A stretch of 20,526 nucleotides of DNA from JAGXLC01 sp046545815 (lineage in GTDB: Bacteria > Bacteroidota > Bacteroidia > Bacteroidales > UBA12077), in assembly GCA_046545815.1 (NCBI GenBank), contig JBKGZA010000037.1:1-20526 (forward strand), in the 5' to 3' direction. Positions 7,940-14,902 of this stretch are shown one piece after another. The position numbers and the translations under genes are program-made. The stretch's first letter is position 1. The number at the start of each line of letters is the position of its first letter. Below the pieces are notes generated by a model, which ran no database searches, had not been told where the DNA came from, and saw nothing but the letters and a program-made list of their open reading frames with translations.

Positions 7940-8416
7940 ATGAATAAATACAGTGCGGATTATTGGATAAAACAGCTGAATTTAAGCAGTCATCCTGAGG
8001 GTGGTTACTACAGGGAAACATACAGGAGTCAGAAGGAAATAGATGGACGGAGCCTGGCTACGAACATATTTTATTTACTTCCCTCGGGCATACCTTCCCG
8101 TTTCCATCGGCTAAAATATGATGAACACTGGTATTTTCACTATGGTTCGCCGATGAATCTGTATTTTTTCACCCCCGAAGGTGAATTTGAGGAATATATT
8201 CTCGGCAATGATCCGGATGAGCATCAGCATCTTTCCTTATTGGTTCCTGGCGGGACCATCTTTGGGGGAGAAGTAAAGGAACCGGCCAGTTTTGTTTTGG
8301 TTAGCTGTAACATGGCGCCCGGCTTCCATTTTAAAGATTTTGAGTTGTTCTCCCGGGATGAGATGATCAGAAAATACCCGGAACATGAAGATATGATAAG
8401 AAGATTGCCATGTTAG
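7940..8416 (+). CDS. cupin-domain protein, DUF985 family
   Basis: This 158-residue protein is a DUF985 (Cupin_5) member, a small soluble beta-barrel. The family opening is visible in SSHPEGGYYRETYRS (residues 16-30), followed by ATNIFYLLPSG, a FHRLKYDEHWYFHYGSP stretch carrying the histidines and acids that line the cupin pocket, and a late ASFVLVSCNMAPGFHFKDFEL segment. The length is normal. The family has no firmly established reaction, and metal binding is not certain. Its stop codon overlaps the start of the truncated ADP-ribosylglycohydrolase gene (ATGTTAG, 7-nt overlap), so the two were once co-translated. A predicted promoter and inverted repeat lie just upstream. Confidence 0.93.
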   Translation: MNKYSADYWIKQLNLSSHPEGGYYRETYRSQKEIDGRSLATNIFYLLPSGIPSRFHRLKYDEHWYFHYGSPMNLYFFTPEGEFEEYILGNDPDEHQHLSLLVPGGTIFGGEVKEPASFVLVSCNMAPGFHFKDFELFSRDEMIRKYPEHEDMIRRLPC

Positions 8417-8616
8417 GAGCAATTGCCGGCGACATCATTGGTTCAAGATTTGAGGTAATTCCGGTAAAATCAATTGATTTCGACTTTTTTACTGGTTTGA
8501 ACTCTTTCACAGATGATACGTTTCTTACTATTGCCATAGCAGATGCCATTCTTTATGGAAAATCCTATGAGCAGGACCTTACCGGCCAAGTTTTGCCAAA
8601 AAAAGCAAGAATTTGA
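8410..8616 (+). pseudogene. truncated ADP-ribosylglycohydrolase family gene
   Basis: Only the first 55 or so residues of an ADP-ribosylglycohydrolase (DraG/ARH-like) remain. GAIAGDIIGSRFE (residues 3-15) and FTDDTFLTIAIADAIL (33-48) match the family N terminus, including the metal-binding TDDT motif. Such proteins usually run about 250-350 residues and need late aspartates for the two-magnesium centre, all missing here. The homology stops where the palindromic repeat begins at 8576. The last codons (TGQVLPKKARI) are translated repeat sequence, ending at TGA 8614-8616. Translation is coupled to the cupin gene by a 7-nt overlap. A functional 68-residue product is unlikely. Confidence 0.85.
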
Positions 8617-8629
8617 CCGGTAAGGTACT
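8576..8629. repeat. palindromic repeat ending the ARH gene
   Basis: ACCTTACCGGCCAA (8576-8589) and TTGACCGGTAAGGT (8613-8626) are inverted copies with one mismatch. An inner TTGC/GCAA pair tightens the roughly 23-nt loop, giving a long hairpin. The right arm extended to 8610-8629 is the exact 20-bp reverse complement of 3694-3713. It looks like a short dispersed palindromic element. No transposase is nearby. Confidence 0.8.
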
Positions 8630-8631
8630 GC

Positions 8632-8735
8632 CTTTTTTCAGGAAAAGCCTGAAAAAAAGCGCTTCGCGGAAGAAACCAATGTTTAGATTAAGTTTGAACA
8701 ACATGTTGGTTCAGGTTGCGCTTTAAGCGCCTAAA
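8632..8735. repeat. cluster of further palindromes
   Basis: Right after the repeat come TTTTTTCAGG-AAAAG-CCTGAAAAAA (about 8633-8657, 10-bp stem), a near-palindrome GAACAACATGTTGGTTC (about 8697-8713), and GCGCTT-T-AAGCGC (about 8719-8731). The T-run is upstream and the A-run downstream of the first stem, opposite to a normal intrinsic terminator. The whole stretch from 8617 to 8913 contains no supported gene. Confidence 0.55.
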
Positions 8736-8913
8736 ATATCACAGAAAGTGTTTATTCTCTTATACCAGTAGAGTTTAAACAGATTATGCTTGTATTCGAA
8801 CGCAAATATTTGTAAAAATTTTTCGGGAATAGCTATAAATTCAATTTTTTTTATGAGTTTTGGCACGCTTAAATATTCATTATTATTAATCTTTTAATTG
8901 TTTAGAACAGAAA

Positions 8914-10212
8914 ATGACTGGCAAAAAACAAGTTTTTGTTGTAGGCCTCGATGATTTCAATCTTGAGAAGCTCAAAAGGTTGCCTGAGGCAAAGGAATGC
9001 GATTTTCATCCTGCAGTTAAATATGAAGAGATGCGGGGGTTGGAGCAATTCGACATGAAATCGCTAATAGAAACAGCCTTTCAGCGGATCGACCAACACG
9101 GGAAGATTGATGCCATAGTTAGCTACTATGATTTTCCCGGTACTGATCTGGTACCCATTATTGCGGAAAGGTACAGATTAACTGGTCCTTCGCTGGAAAG
9201 TGTGTTGAAATGCGAACACAAGTACTGGAGCAGACTGGAACAAAATAAGGTAATCCCGAGAAGCGTTCCCATGTTTATGGCTTTTGATCCTTTTGACGAT
9301 CAGGCTTATCAGAAGATAGAGATGATCCCTCCGTTCTGGATTAAGCCCATTAAGTCATTCCGTTCATTCCTGGCTTACAGGATCAACAGCGAGTATGATT
9401 TTAATGATCATATGCAGGAAGTTAGGGATCACATTGATTATATGGCTGAGCCTTTTAATTATATCTTCAGAAACTACCACCTTCCGGAAGAATTTGCCTA
9501 CATGAAAGAAACCTGTATTGCTGAATCCCCCATTAGTGGTCATCAATGTACAGTAGAAGGGTATGTTTATGACGGAGAAGTGGTGATTTATGGAATTGTT
9601 GATTCTGTAAGAGAGGAAGACCGCTCATCTTTTACACGTTATGAATATCCCTCTTCTCTTCCCCAGGAAATTCAGTTTCGGATGGCAGATCTGGCAAGGA
9701 GGGCCATGACTCAGATCGGTCTGAACAATTCGGCATTTAACATTGAATTTTTCTATAATCATACAGTAAATCAAATATTTTTGCTTGAAATCAATCCGAG
9801 AATATCCCAGGCCCATACCGATATCTTTGAAAAGGTGCATGGCATATCCCATCATTCGATCATGCTAAATCTTGCACTCGGAAGAAGGCCGACAGCCCTT
9901 GAATACAAGGGTAAATACCGGATTGCAAGCAATTTCATGCTGCGGATATATGAATCGGGAAGGGTGAAAAAAGTGCCCAGCCGGGAGGAAGTAAGCAAAC
10001 TTCAGGAGAAATATCCTGAGTTGACATTAAAATTACATGTAAAGGAAGGCATGCACCTTTCCGAATTACAGGGGCAGGACAGCTATAGCTACGAACTGGG
10101 GAATATGTTTTTAGGAGCCAGGAACCAGGAAGAGCTTATTCAGAAGTATGATGATTGTATGGCCAATCTCACGTTCGATGTTGAGCTTGACGAAGTACCC
10201 CAGGTGCATTAG
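8914..10212 (+). CDS. ATP-grasp domain protein
   Basis: This 432-residue soluble protein has the carboxylate-amine ligase ATP-grasp fold. An N-terminal pre-ATP domain (about 1-90) includes IDAIVSYYDFPGTDLVPIIA. The lid/linker runs GPSLESVLKCEHKYWSR (91-107), the ATP-contact strand is FWIKPIKSFRSFLAYRI (141-157), then CTVEGYVYDGEVVIYGIVDS (212-231), and the metal-binding IEFFY...IFLLEINPRIS (277-298) carries the Glu and Asn expected to hold Mg-ATP. The C-terminal 100 residues resemble the trailing domain of biotin-carboxylase-like ligases. The enzyme should join a carboxylate to a nucleophile through an acyl phosphate, but neither substrate can be inferred. It stands alone after the palindromic region and is followed by a predicted terminator. 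Confidence 0.85.
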   Translation: MTGKKQVFVVGLDDFNLEKLKRLPEAKECDFHPAVKYEEMRGLEQFDMKSLIETAFQRIDQHGKIDAIVSYYDFPGTDLVPIIAERYRLTGPSLESVLKCEHKYWSRLEQNKVIPRSVPMFMAFDPFDDQAYQKIEMIPPFWIKPIKSFRSFLAYRINSEYDFNDHMQEVRDHIDYMAEPFNYIFRNYHLPEEFAYMKETCIAESPISGHQCTVEGYVYDGEVVIYGIVDSVREEDRSSFTRYEYPSSLPQEIQFRMADLARRAMTQIGLNNSAFNIEFFYNHTVNQIFLLEINPRISQAHTDIFEKVHGISHHSIMLNLALGRRPTALEYKGKYRIASNFMLRIYESGRVKKVPSREEVSKLQEKYPELTLKLHVKEGMHLSELQGQDSYSYELGNMFLGARNQEELIQKYDDCMANLTFDVELDEVPQVH

Positions 10213-10272
10213 AATGAAACTTTATTTGAAAGTTAATTCCTTGCTAAACAATAAAGCATCATAATAAGAAAA

Positions 10273-10317
10273 ACATCCTTATCGCCCGATCTGGGTTCGG
10301 GGTGTCTTTTTTCTTTG
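10273..10317 (+). terminator. rho-independent terminator after the ATP-grasp gene
   Basis: CCCGA (10285-10289) pairs with TCGGG about 7 nt downstream. ACATCC (10273-10278) can pair with the following GGGTGT with one wobble, and a T-rich run CTTTTTTCTTT follows at once. It lies about 60 nt past the ATP-grasp stop codon. Confidence 0.65.
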
Positions 10318-10444
10318 TAAGAGATTATCTGGGGTTTATAAATTCCATGTTGGATATAATGAATTCCAAAATTTAGAACCATATTGTTTTGATTTTTATT
10401 GAATAATTTCTATTTTGTAATATCCGTATCATGGGAGGTCAGAG

Positions 10445-10702
10445 TTGCAAATTGAAATGGATGGTATGATGAATATATTGGTGATATTATTACAAAAGAG
10501 CAATGAAGGATCGGACCTGGAAATTACTCTGCTTCTGATTATAGCCCTGCTGGTTGTATGGATGTTGCTTCGCCGTATGGGCAAAAGGGGAAAACGAACT
10601 TTCAGAAGTACAAGCTTAAGAAATCTGCGCAGACGCTATCTGAGTGGTGAAATCAGCGATGAGGAGTATGATAGGCAGAAGAAAGAGCTTTCTGAGAAGT
10701 AA
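10445..10702 (+). CDS. small SHOCT-domain membrane protein
   Basis: This 85-residue protein has one membrane helix (about residues 20-40, ITLLLIIALLVVWMLL), a basic stop-transfer patch RRMGKRGKR, and a C-terminal SHOCT-like module (LRRRYLSGEISDEEYDRQKKEL). SHOCT modules sit at the C-end of many small membrane proteins and are thought to aid oligomerisation; no specific job is known. The start is read as TTG at 10445 because GGAGGT lies 5 nt upstream. ATG at 10457 would be too far from that site (17 nt) but would remove only four residues. There is no obvious operon partner. Confidence 0.75.
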   Translation: MQIEMDGMMNILVILLQKSNEGSDLEITLLLIIALLVVWMLLRRMGKRGKRTFRSTSLRNLRRRYLSGEISDEEYDRQKKELSEK

Positions 10703-10718
10703 ACCTGCATTTCCCCGC

Positions 10719-10844
10719 TGTAATTTTCCAGGCAGCACGGCTTTTTCCTGTAACAATCCCAAGGGGGTATCCTGAGCGTCTCAGATGATCCAGCATATTT
10801 TCTACAGCTTCATAGGTTCCCCCGAAATGCGAATCGTGGAAATT
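10719..10844 (-). pseudogene. remnant of a HAD-family hydrolase
   Basis: An open minus-strand frame of 42 codons reads as the middle of a HAD phosphatase of the phosphoglycolate-phosphatase type. HFGGTYEAVENMLDHLRRSG is followed by YPLGIVTGKSRAAWKIT, where TGKS is HAD motif II, which binds phosphate. Family members carry the same order, a pre-motif cap helix ending H...PYPGVEEML..L...G and then LGIVTGKSR. Motif I (DxDGT) upstream and motifs III/IV downstream are absent. The homology breaks off near 10719, so this is a fragment, not a gene. It occupies most of the gap between the SHOCT gene and the ABC ATPase. Confidence 0.7.
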
Positions 10845-10906
10845 ACTGGAATTGTAAATTTTATGGGATTTAGCGGAGGATAAACGAATACATATTTTTT
10901 TATCAT

Positions 10907-11881
10907 ATGGAACTGATTAAAGTGGAGCATCTGACTAAGCGGTTCGGGAATCTGACTGCGGTGGATGACATTGGTTTTTCCATCCGGGAAGGGGAGATAT
11001 TTGGTTTCCTCGGCCCCAATGGGGCAGGAAAAACCACTACATTGTCCATTTTGTCCACTTTGCTATCCCCAACAGAGGGGTTGGCAATGGTCAACGGATA
11101 TAATGTGGTGACTCAGAAGGCAGAGGTGAGAAGGTCCATTGGGGTGGTCTTTCAGGATCCCACGCTTGATGAAGAGCTGACTGCCTTGGAGAATATGGAC
11201 ATTCACAGAAGGCTTTACGGAATGAAAAAGAGCAGGGAAAAGATCAATGAATTGCTGAGCCTGGTTGAGTTGGACAACCGAAAAAAGCAATTGGTAAAGT
11301 ATTTTTCCGGGGGGATGAAAAGAAGACTTGAGATTGCCCGTGGGCTGCTGCATGAACCCAGAATCCTTTTTCTTGATGAGCCCACGCTGGGGCTGGATCC
11401 GCAAACACGTAATCATCTCTGGGATTATATCCGAAACATGAACCAGGAGAAAAAAGTCACCATCATACTGACAACCCATTATATGGATGAGGCGGAAAAA
11501 CTTTCTGACCGGGTGGCCATTATTGATATGGGAAAGATCATTTCCCTGGATACGCCGAAGGCTTTAAAAGAACAGATTGGAGGCAGTGTGATCAGGATTG
11601 AATCAAGTGAAACTGCAAAAGTAAAGGAGAAACTGGCTCCTGTGGATTGGCTGAACAAATTATCCCAGCATAATAGCTTTGTGGATGTTACTCTTCAGAA
11701 TGCAGAAAAGCACATCGTTGAAGTGATCAAGATGCTGAACGAAGTTCCCATTGAATCGGTTTCACTACAAATACCGACGTTAGAGGATGTGTTTCTCAGA
11801 TATACCGGAAAAACCATAAGGGAACAGGAGGCCAGTGCCGGTGACCGAATGAGACAACACATCAGAACCTCGCGGCGTTGA
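10907..11881 (+). CDS. ABC transporter ATP-binding protein, DrrA-like
   Basis: This 324-residue protein is a complete ABC ATPase of the ABC-2 (DrrA/NatA-like) type. It shows Walker A GPNGAGKTT (36-44), Q-loop Gln83, signature FSGGMKRRLEIAR (133-145), Walker B ILFLDEP (153-159), H-loop His191 in TTHYMDEAE, and the extra C-terminal domain with TLEDVFLRYTGKTIRE (291-306). It would energise export of a hydrophobic compound or polymer. Its membrane partner should follow directly, but only the last 40 or so codons of a permease remain. The final residues (TSRR) and the stop lie at the deletion junction and may be chimeric. Whether another permease elsewhere pairs with it is unknown. Confidence 0.93.
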   Translation: MELIKVEHLTKRFGNLTAVDDIGFSIREGEIFGFLGPNGAGKTTTLSILSTLLSPTEGLAMVNGYNVVTQKAEVRRSIGVVFQDPTLDEELTALENMDIHRRLYGMKKSREKINELLSLVELDNRKKQLVKYFSGGMKRRLEIARGLLHEPRILFLDEPTLGLDPQTRNHLWDYIRNMNQEKKVTIILTTHYMDEAEKLSDRVAIIDMGKIISLDTPKALKEQIGGSVIRIESSETAKVKEKLAPVDWLNKLSQHNSFVDVTLQNAEKHIVEVIKMLNEVPIESVSLQIPTLEDVFLRYTGKTIREQEASAGDRMRQHIRTSRR

Positions 11882-12008
11882 AGGAATGCGCTACGGAATG
11901 CTGGGGGCTTCCCAACTGGATCCCTTGCTTTGTTTTGTCGCCCTTGGAGGTTTCCTGGTTGCGATGCTCCTGTTGGGAAGCTTGCTGTTCAATAAGATCA
12001 AAATTTAA
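11868..12008 (+). pseudogene. C-terminal remnant of an ABC-2 type permease
   Basis: In a frame different from the ATPase, the bases overlapping and following its stop encode GVEGMRYGMLGASQLDPLL, then a hydrophobic helix (FVALGGFLVAMLLLGSLLF) and the ending NKIKI before TAA at 12006-12008. This is the typical C-terminus of DrrB-like ABC-2 permeases (P-x-x-Y-G-V-x-G-M/L-R at the start of the last loop, last helix, then FxKIxI). About 200 N-terminal residues are missing and no start is present, so a deletion has fused the ATPase end to the permease tail. Confidence 0.8.
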
Positions 12009-12139
12009 TTAATTTCACCTGCTTAATATAACAACCGGAACAGATGATCGATTATTAAAAGGGAAAGTTGTTTTTAGATTTTTTGCCATAGACTGATGCA
12101 ATGTTTTTTGTTCATTCATTAAATTAAGTTTCAAACAAT

Positions 12140-12571
12140 ATGAATATTCTGCCATGTATAACAAAAAGGCATCATTACACCGGGGTGTTTTACCTGATGC
12201 TGACCGTATTGATATCCGGCGCATTTGTCTCTTGCGGACCCGAATATAAAGAACATCAGCTGGAGGTAACTGCCACAGCTTATAACTCTCATAAAAACCA
12301 AACTTTAGGTAACCCACGGATAGCTGCGTGGGGCGATACACTGAAACCGGGTATTAAAGCCATTGCCGTATCAAGGGATCTGCTGGATTCAGGCCTGATT
12401 TATGGAGTCCGGGTAAATATTGAAGGATTGACGGGAGAGTACGTGGTTACCGATAAGATGCACAGACGCTGGCACAAGAAAATCGACATCTATATGGGAG
12501 ACGATGTTGAAAAGGCCAGGAATTGGGGTAAGGAAAAAGTTACGATTACCTGGAGAACCAAAAAAGAATAG
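12140..12571 (+). CDS. 3D-domain lipoprotein
   Basis: This 143-residue exported protein has a basic N-end, a hydrophobic core (about 15-31) and a lipobox-like AFVS-Cys32-G, predicting a lipid-anchored envelope protein. The mature part is a 3D domain, the small double-psi barrel shared with MltA-type lytic transglycosylases. It has the opening VTATAYNS, a central AIAVSRDLL, and the closing VVTDKMHRRWHKKIDIYMGD with the conserved aspartates, then ARNWGKEKVTITW. It probably acts on or binds cell-wall glycan, but enzymatic activity is not shown for a stand-alone domain of this size. It converges with the methyltransferase gene. The upstream gap (12009-12139) shows no gene. Confidence 0.85.
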   Translation: MNILPCITKRHHYTGVFYLMLTVLISGAFVSCGPEYKEHQLEVTATAYNSHKNQTLGNPRIAAWGDTLKPGIKAIAVSRDLLDSGLIYGVRVNIEGLTGEYVVTDKMHRRWHKKIDIYMGDDVEKARNWGKEKVTITWRTKKE

Positions 12572-12670
12572 GTTATCCACAAAACATTATGATGTATGGA
12601 CCCTTATTCCTTAAATTTCTTTTATGAAGAGGATTCATACTTCATCCGGGTTGTCATTGAAAGTATCTCC

Positions 12671-13573
12671 TCAGTTTGAGTTTTTCATGCCAACAAAGAT
12701 GAGATATTTCCGGCGATTTTGAAGAAGGATCACATTCGTGGCCACCTGGATAAAAACAAAAAGCTTTAACATCAGATAATTCAAGTAATTGTTGCATTGC
12801 CTCCTTTTTATCCAGGTGCCCGAATCCTTGTAACCTTTAATCACTTGATGGGTAATGTCTTCCTTGTGTACCACAACCAGACTGGTTTGCCGGAATGACT
12901 TGGCATACTGATTTTCTGTCCAGTGATAAAAGCTCATCTTTCTTTTCCATTTTTCAATCCAGGGAAATCTTTTTTTATCGGTTTTGGAGAGTATATCTGC
13001 AATAAGGAATTCCCCTGAAGGTTTTAATACCCGTTCCACCTGTTCTAAAAATATTTTTTTATAGGGATAGTGAAAGGCACTTTCAATACAAAACAGAATG
13101 TCAATGGAATTATCCGGAATTTTCTCGAGTTTCTGGGCATCGTCCACATGGAATTCCAGTTTGTCATGGCCATTCTTTAAGTCCTGCGCCAACTCAATGT
13201 TATTTTGGTTGATGTCCACACCTATTGTTTTTCCCGGCTGGAAATTATTGTATAGGTAGATAGTCTGGGTTCCATTACCACACCCTACTTCAAGAACCGT
13301 TTTATTTTGAATGGCCCCGATTTTGGAAATACAATGGTCGGTTAGATTCACCTGTCTTTTTTCAAGGCTTTCGTTTTTATCCTTAAAGAAAGGATAGTGT
13401 AACATCAGGTATTTATTGAAAACATTCACATACGTGTTGTTGATTGTCTGGTAATAATTTTTGGTAGAACTTCCCGTTTCAAACAAATTTTTTAACATAC
13501 AGTGCTTTATAAAATTCATACTAAAAATAACCGGAGCGCAATTTATGTAAAAATACTCACATAACAAGCACAT
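12671..13573 (-). CDS. class I SAM-dependent methyltransferase
   Basis: This protein of up to 300 residues has a standard Rossmann methyltransferase core. It shows motif I VLEVGCGNGTQT (93-104), the acidic end of strand 2 in GVDINQ (Asp120), DDAQKL (144-149), the post-motif segment IDILFCIESAFHYP (157-170), and LKPSGEFLIADI (183-194). The C-terminal part is helical with a hydrophobic stretch (LNYLMLKLFVFIQVATNVILL) that could lie on the membrane. It resembles small-molecule or lipid/quinone-type methyltransferases, but the acceptor is not identifiable. The N-terminus is uncertain: ATG at 13573 is the longest, while ATG at 13498 (MLKNLFETGSSTK) removes a poorly conserved-looking 25-residue lead. 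No operon partner. Confidence 0.85.
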   Translation of the reverse strand: MCLLCEYFYINCAPVIFSMNFIKHCMLKNLFETGSSTKNYYQTINNTYVNVFNKYLMLHYPFFKDKNESLEKRQVNLTDHCISKIGAIQNKTVLEVGCGNGTQTIYLYNNFQPGKTIGVDINQNNIELAQDLKNGHDKLEFHVDDAQKLEKIPDNSIDILFCIESAFHYPYKKIFLEQVERVLKPSGEFLIADILSKTDKKRFPWIEKWKRKMSFYHWTENQYAKSFRQTSLVVVHKEDITHQVIKGYKDSGTWIKRRQCNNYLNYLMLKLFVFIQVATNVILLQNRRKYLIFVGMKNSN

Positions 13574-13737
13574 TTTTATTAATTAAATTGTATTCGAGCC
13601 TGTTGGGCCTGTTTTAAAAGGATTGATTTTAATAATCCATTTTTTTATTTTATTTTCGGCTTCTTAATTGATTAATATCATTTTACAAAACCGATATATT
13701 CTGATTCGTATAAAAATCTAATAACAGTCAAGCCGTT

Positions 13738-14313
13738 ATGAATGTAGTCCTTTTTAATGGAAGCCCAAGGGAAAATGGAAACACAGCGCATCTGCTGACA
13801 CGAATGAAAGATGTATTTTCTCAGTGGAACGCTTACACCGAGTTTATTCAACTGGGAGGTCAACCTCTTCAGGGTTGTACAGCTTGCATGGAATGCAGAA
13901 AGAATAAAGATGAAAGATGTATTCTGGAGGGGGATGACATTAATGAATATATTCAAAAGATGAAAAGATCCGATGCCATAGTAATTGGCTCTCCTGTTTA
14001 TTTTTCCCAGATGACGTCTGAAACAAAGGCTTTTATTGATCGCTGTGGATATGTGATTAAGGGCAATGGCAGTTTCCTGAGTCGAAAAATCGGTGCAGCC
14101 GTGACAGTGGCACGCCGTGCAGGCATGATGCCTGCATTTCACTCCATAAACAATTTTTTCTTTATCAACGATATGATTGTCCCCGGCTCCCAATACTGGA
14201 ACGTAGCCGTTGCTAAGGAACCGGGGGAGGTTCAGAATGATGAGGAAGGATATAAAATTGTTACGCGACTGGCTGAAAACATGATCTGGCTGCATAGCAA
14301 GATTTCCGGATAA
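13738..14313 (+). CDS. flavodoxin-fold iron-sulfur flavoprotein
   Basis: This 191-residue protein belongs to the NADPH-dependent FMN reductase/iron-sulfur flavoprotein group. The FMN phosphate loop is GSPRENGNT (8-16), and IVIGSPVYFSQMTSETKAFIDR forms the flavin isoalloxazine contact. A compact cysteine set, Cys47-x2-Cys50-x2-Cys53-x7-Cys61, matches the CX2CX2CX4-7C cluster motif of archaeal and bacterial Isf proteins, so a [4Fe-4S] cluster is likely in addition to FMN. Such proteins pass electrons between ferredoxins and small oxidants such as oxygen or peroxide in anaerobes. The ATG overlaps no other gene and the length is typical. It is divergent from the methyltransferase, with a 164-nt AT-rich gap holding no other gene. 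Confidence 0.88.
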   Translation: MNVVLFNGSPRENGNTAHLLTRMKDVFSQWNAYTEFIQLGGQPLQGCTACMECRKNKDERCILEGDDINEYIQKMKRSDAIVIGSPVYFSQMTSETKAFIDRCGYVIKGNGSFLSRKIGAAVTVARRAGMMPAFHSINNFFFINDMIVPGSQYWNVAVAKEPGEVQNDEEGYKIVTRLAENMIWLHSKISG

Positions 14314-14480
14314 AAATACCCGGTCAGGCAGAGAATTTTTATTCAAACCAAATAAATATTTTGTTTTGCTTTACTGATCAAATCTGAAAAATCGCAATTA
14401 TTTTACTGCCTATCCTTTTCATCTGTTGACCGCAATTGATTCTTTCTGTATTTTTAGCATGGCATCAGAATAATTGGTTT

Positions 14481-14807
14481 ATGAAAGATTTTGATCAAAT
14501 GTTGCGGAAGCAACAGGCATTTCAATCCTTTCTGAAGGATAGGGAATATGTGTACACTTATATCGCGCCCAAAGACAGGGAGAAATATTTTCGTTTTCTT
14601 GAACGTATTTACAATTCTTCGCTTTCAGGTTCTCTTTATAAGATGTTATCGAACCCTGAAGCCATAAGAAAATTACTGAAGAATTTGGGATACCTGGAAG
14701 ATACCGAACTGGAAATTTATGTGGCCACCAATGATAAATATACCACGGTATGGTCGAATTGTACGCTTCAGGAATACATTGAAAAGGGAAACATCCACCT
14801 GGATTAA
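14481..14807 (+). CDS. hypothetical protein, 108 residues
   Basis: I do not recognise this protein. From ATG 14481 it is soluble and helical at the start (MKDFDQMLRKQQAFQSFLKD), with a YIAPKDREKYFRFLERIY segment, a middle helix PEAIRKLLKNLGY, and an ending with alternating strand-like residues (ELEIYVATNDKYTTVWSNCT) before LQEYIEKGNIHLD. There is no signal peptide or membrane helix and only one cysteine. An in-frame TTG at 14436 would add 15 unlikely residues. Codon use resembles the neighbours, and the frame is clean across its length, which supports it being real. It sits alone on the same strand between the flavoprotein and the citrate lyase genes. Confidence 0.6.
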   Translation: MKDFDQMLRKQQAFQSFLKDREYVYTYIAPKDREKYFRFLERIYNSSLSGSLYKMLSNPEAIRKLLKNLGYLEDTELEIYVATNDKYTTVWSNCTLQEYIEKGNIHLD

Positions 14808-14894
14808 TATCCGGGAGGTTATTCCTTAAGGCCCTGTTTTTGGAAATGTTGGGTGTGACACAAGATAGGTGCAGAAGGATGTGCACAGGTAAAG

Positions 14895-14902
14895 TATTTT
14901 TG
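14895..14902 (+). promoter_or_regulatory. possible promoter -7 element upstream of citrate lyase
   Basis: TATTTTTG matches TAnnTTTG about 180 nt before the CitD-CitE start. No good -33 element was seen. The leader region also holds the perfect palindrome CTTATA-TT-TATAAG (14933-14946), which may be an operator. The 14808-15080 gap otherwise shows no gene. Confidence 0.35.

Noticed and set aside
8790..8812. TTCGAA-containing stretch resembling a tRNA T-loop
   Set aside because: The flanking bases do not form a T-stem and no acceptor or anticodon arm is present. The same holds for the TTCGAG near 13593.
14118..14136. Perfect 9-bp palindrome TGCAGGCAT-G-ATGCCTGCA
   Set aside because: It lies inside the flavoprotein gene and is explained by the codons for AGMMPA; no second copy was seen.
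13678..14346. 222-codon minus-strand frame opposite the flavoprotein
   Set aside because: The plus strand has clear FMN and cysteine motifs; the antisense frame has none.
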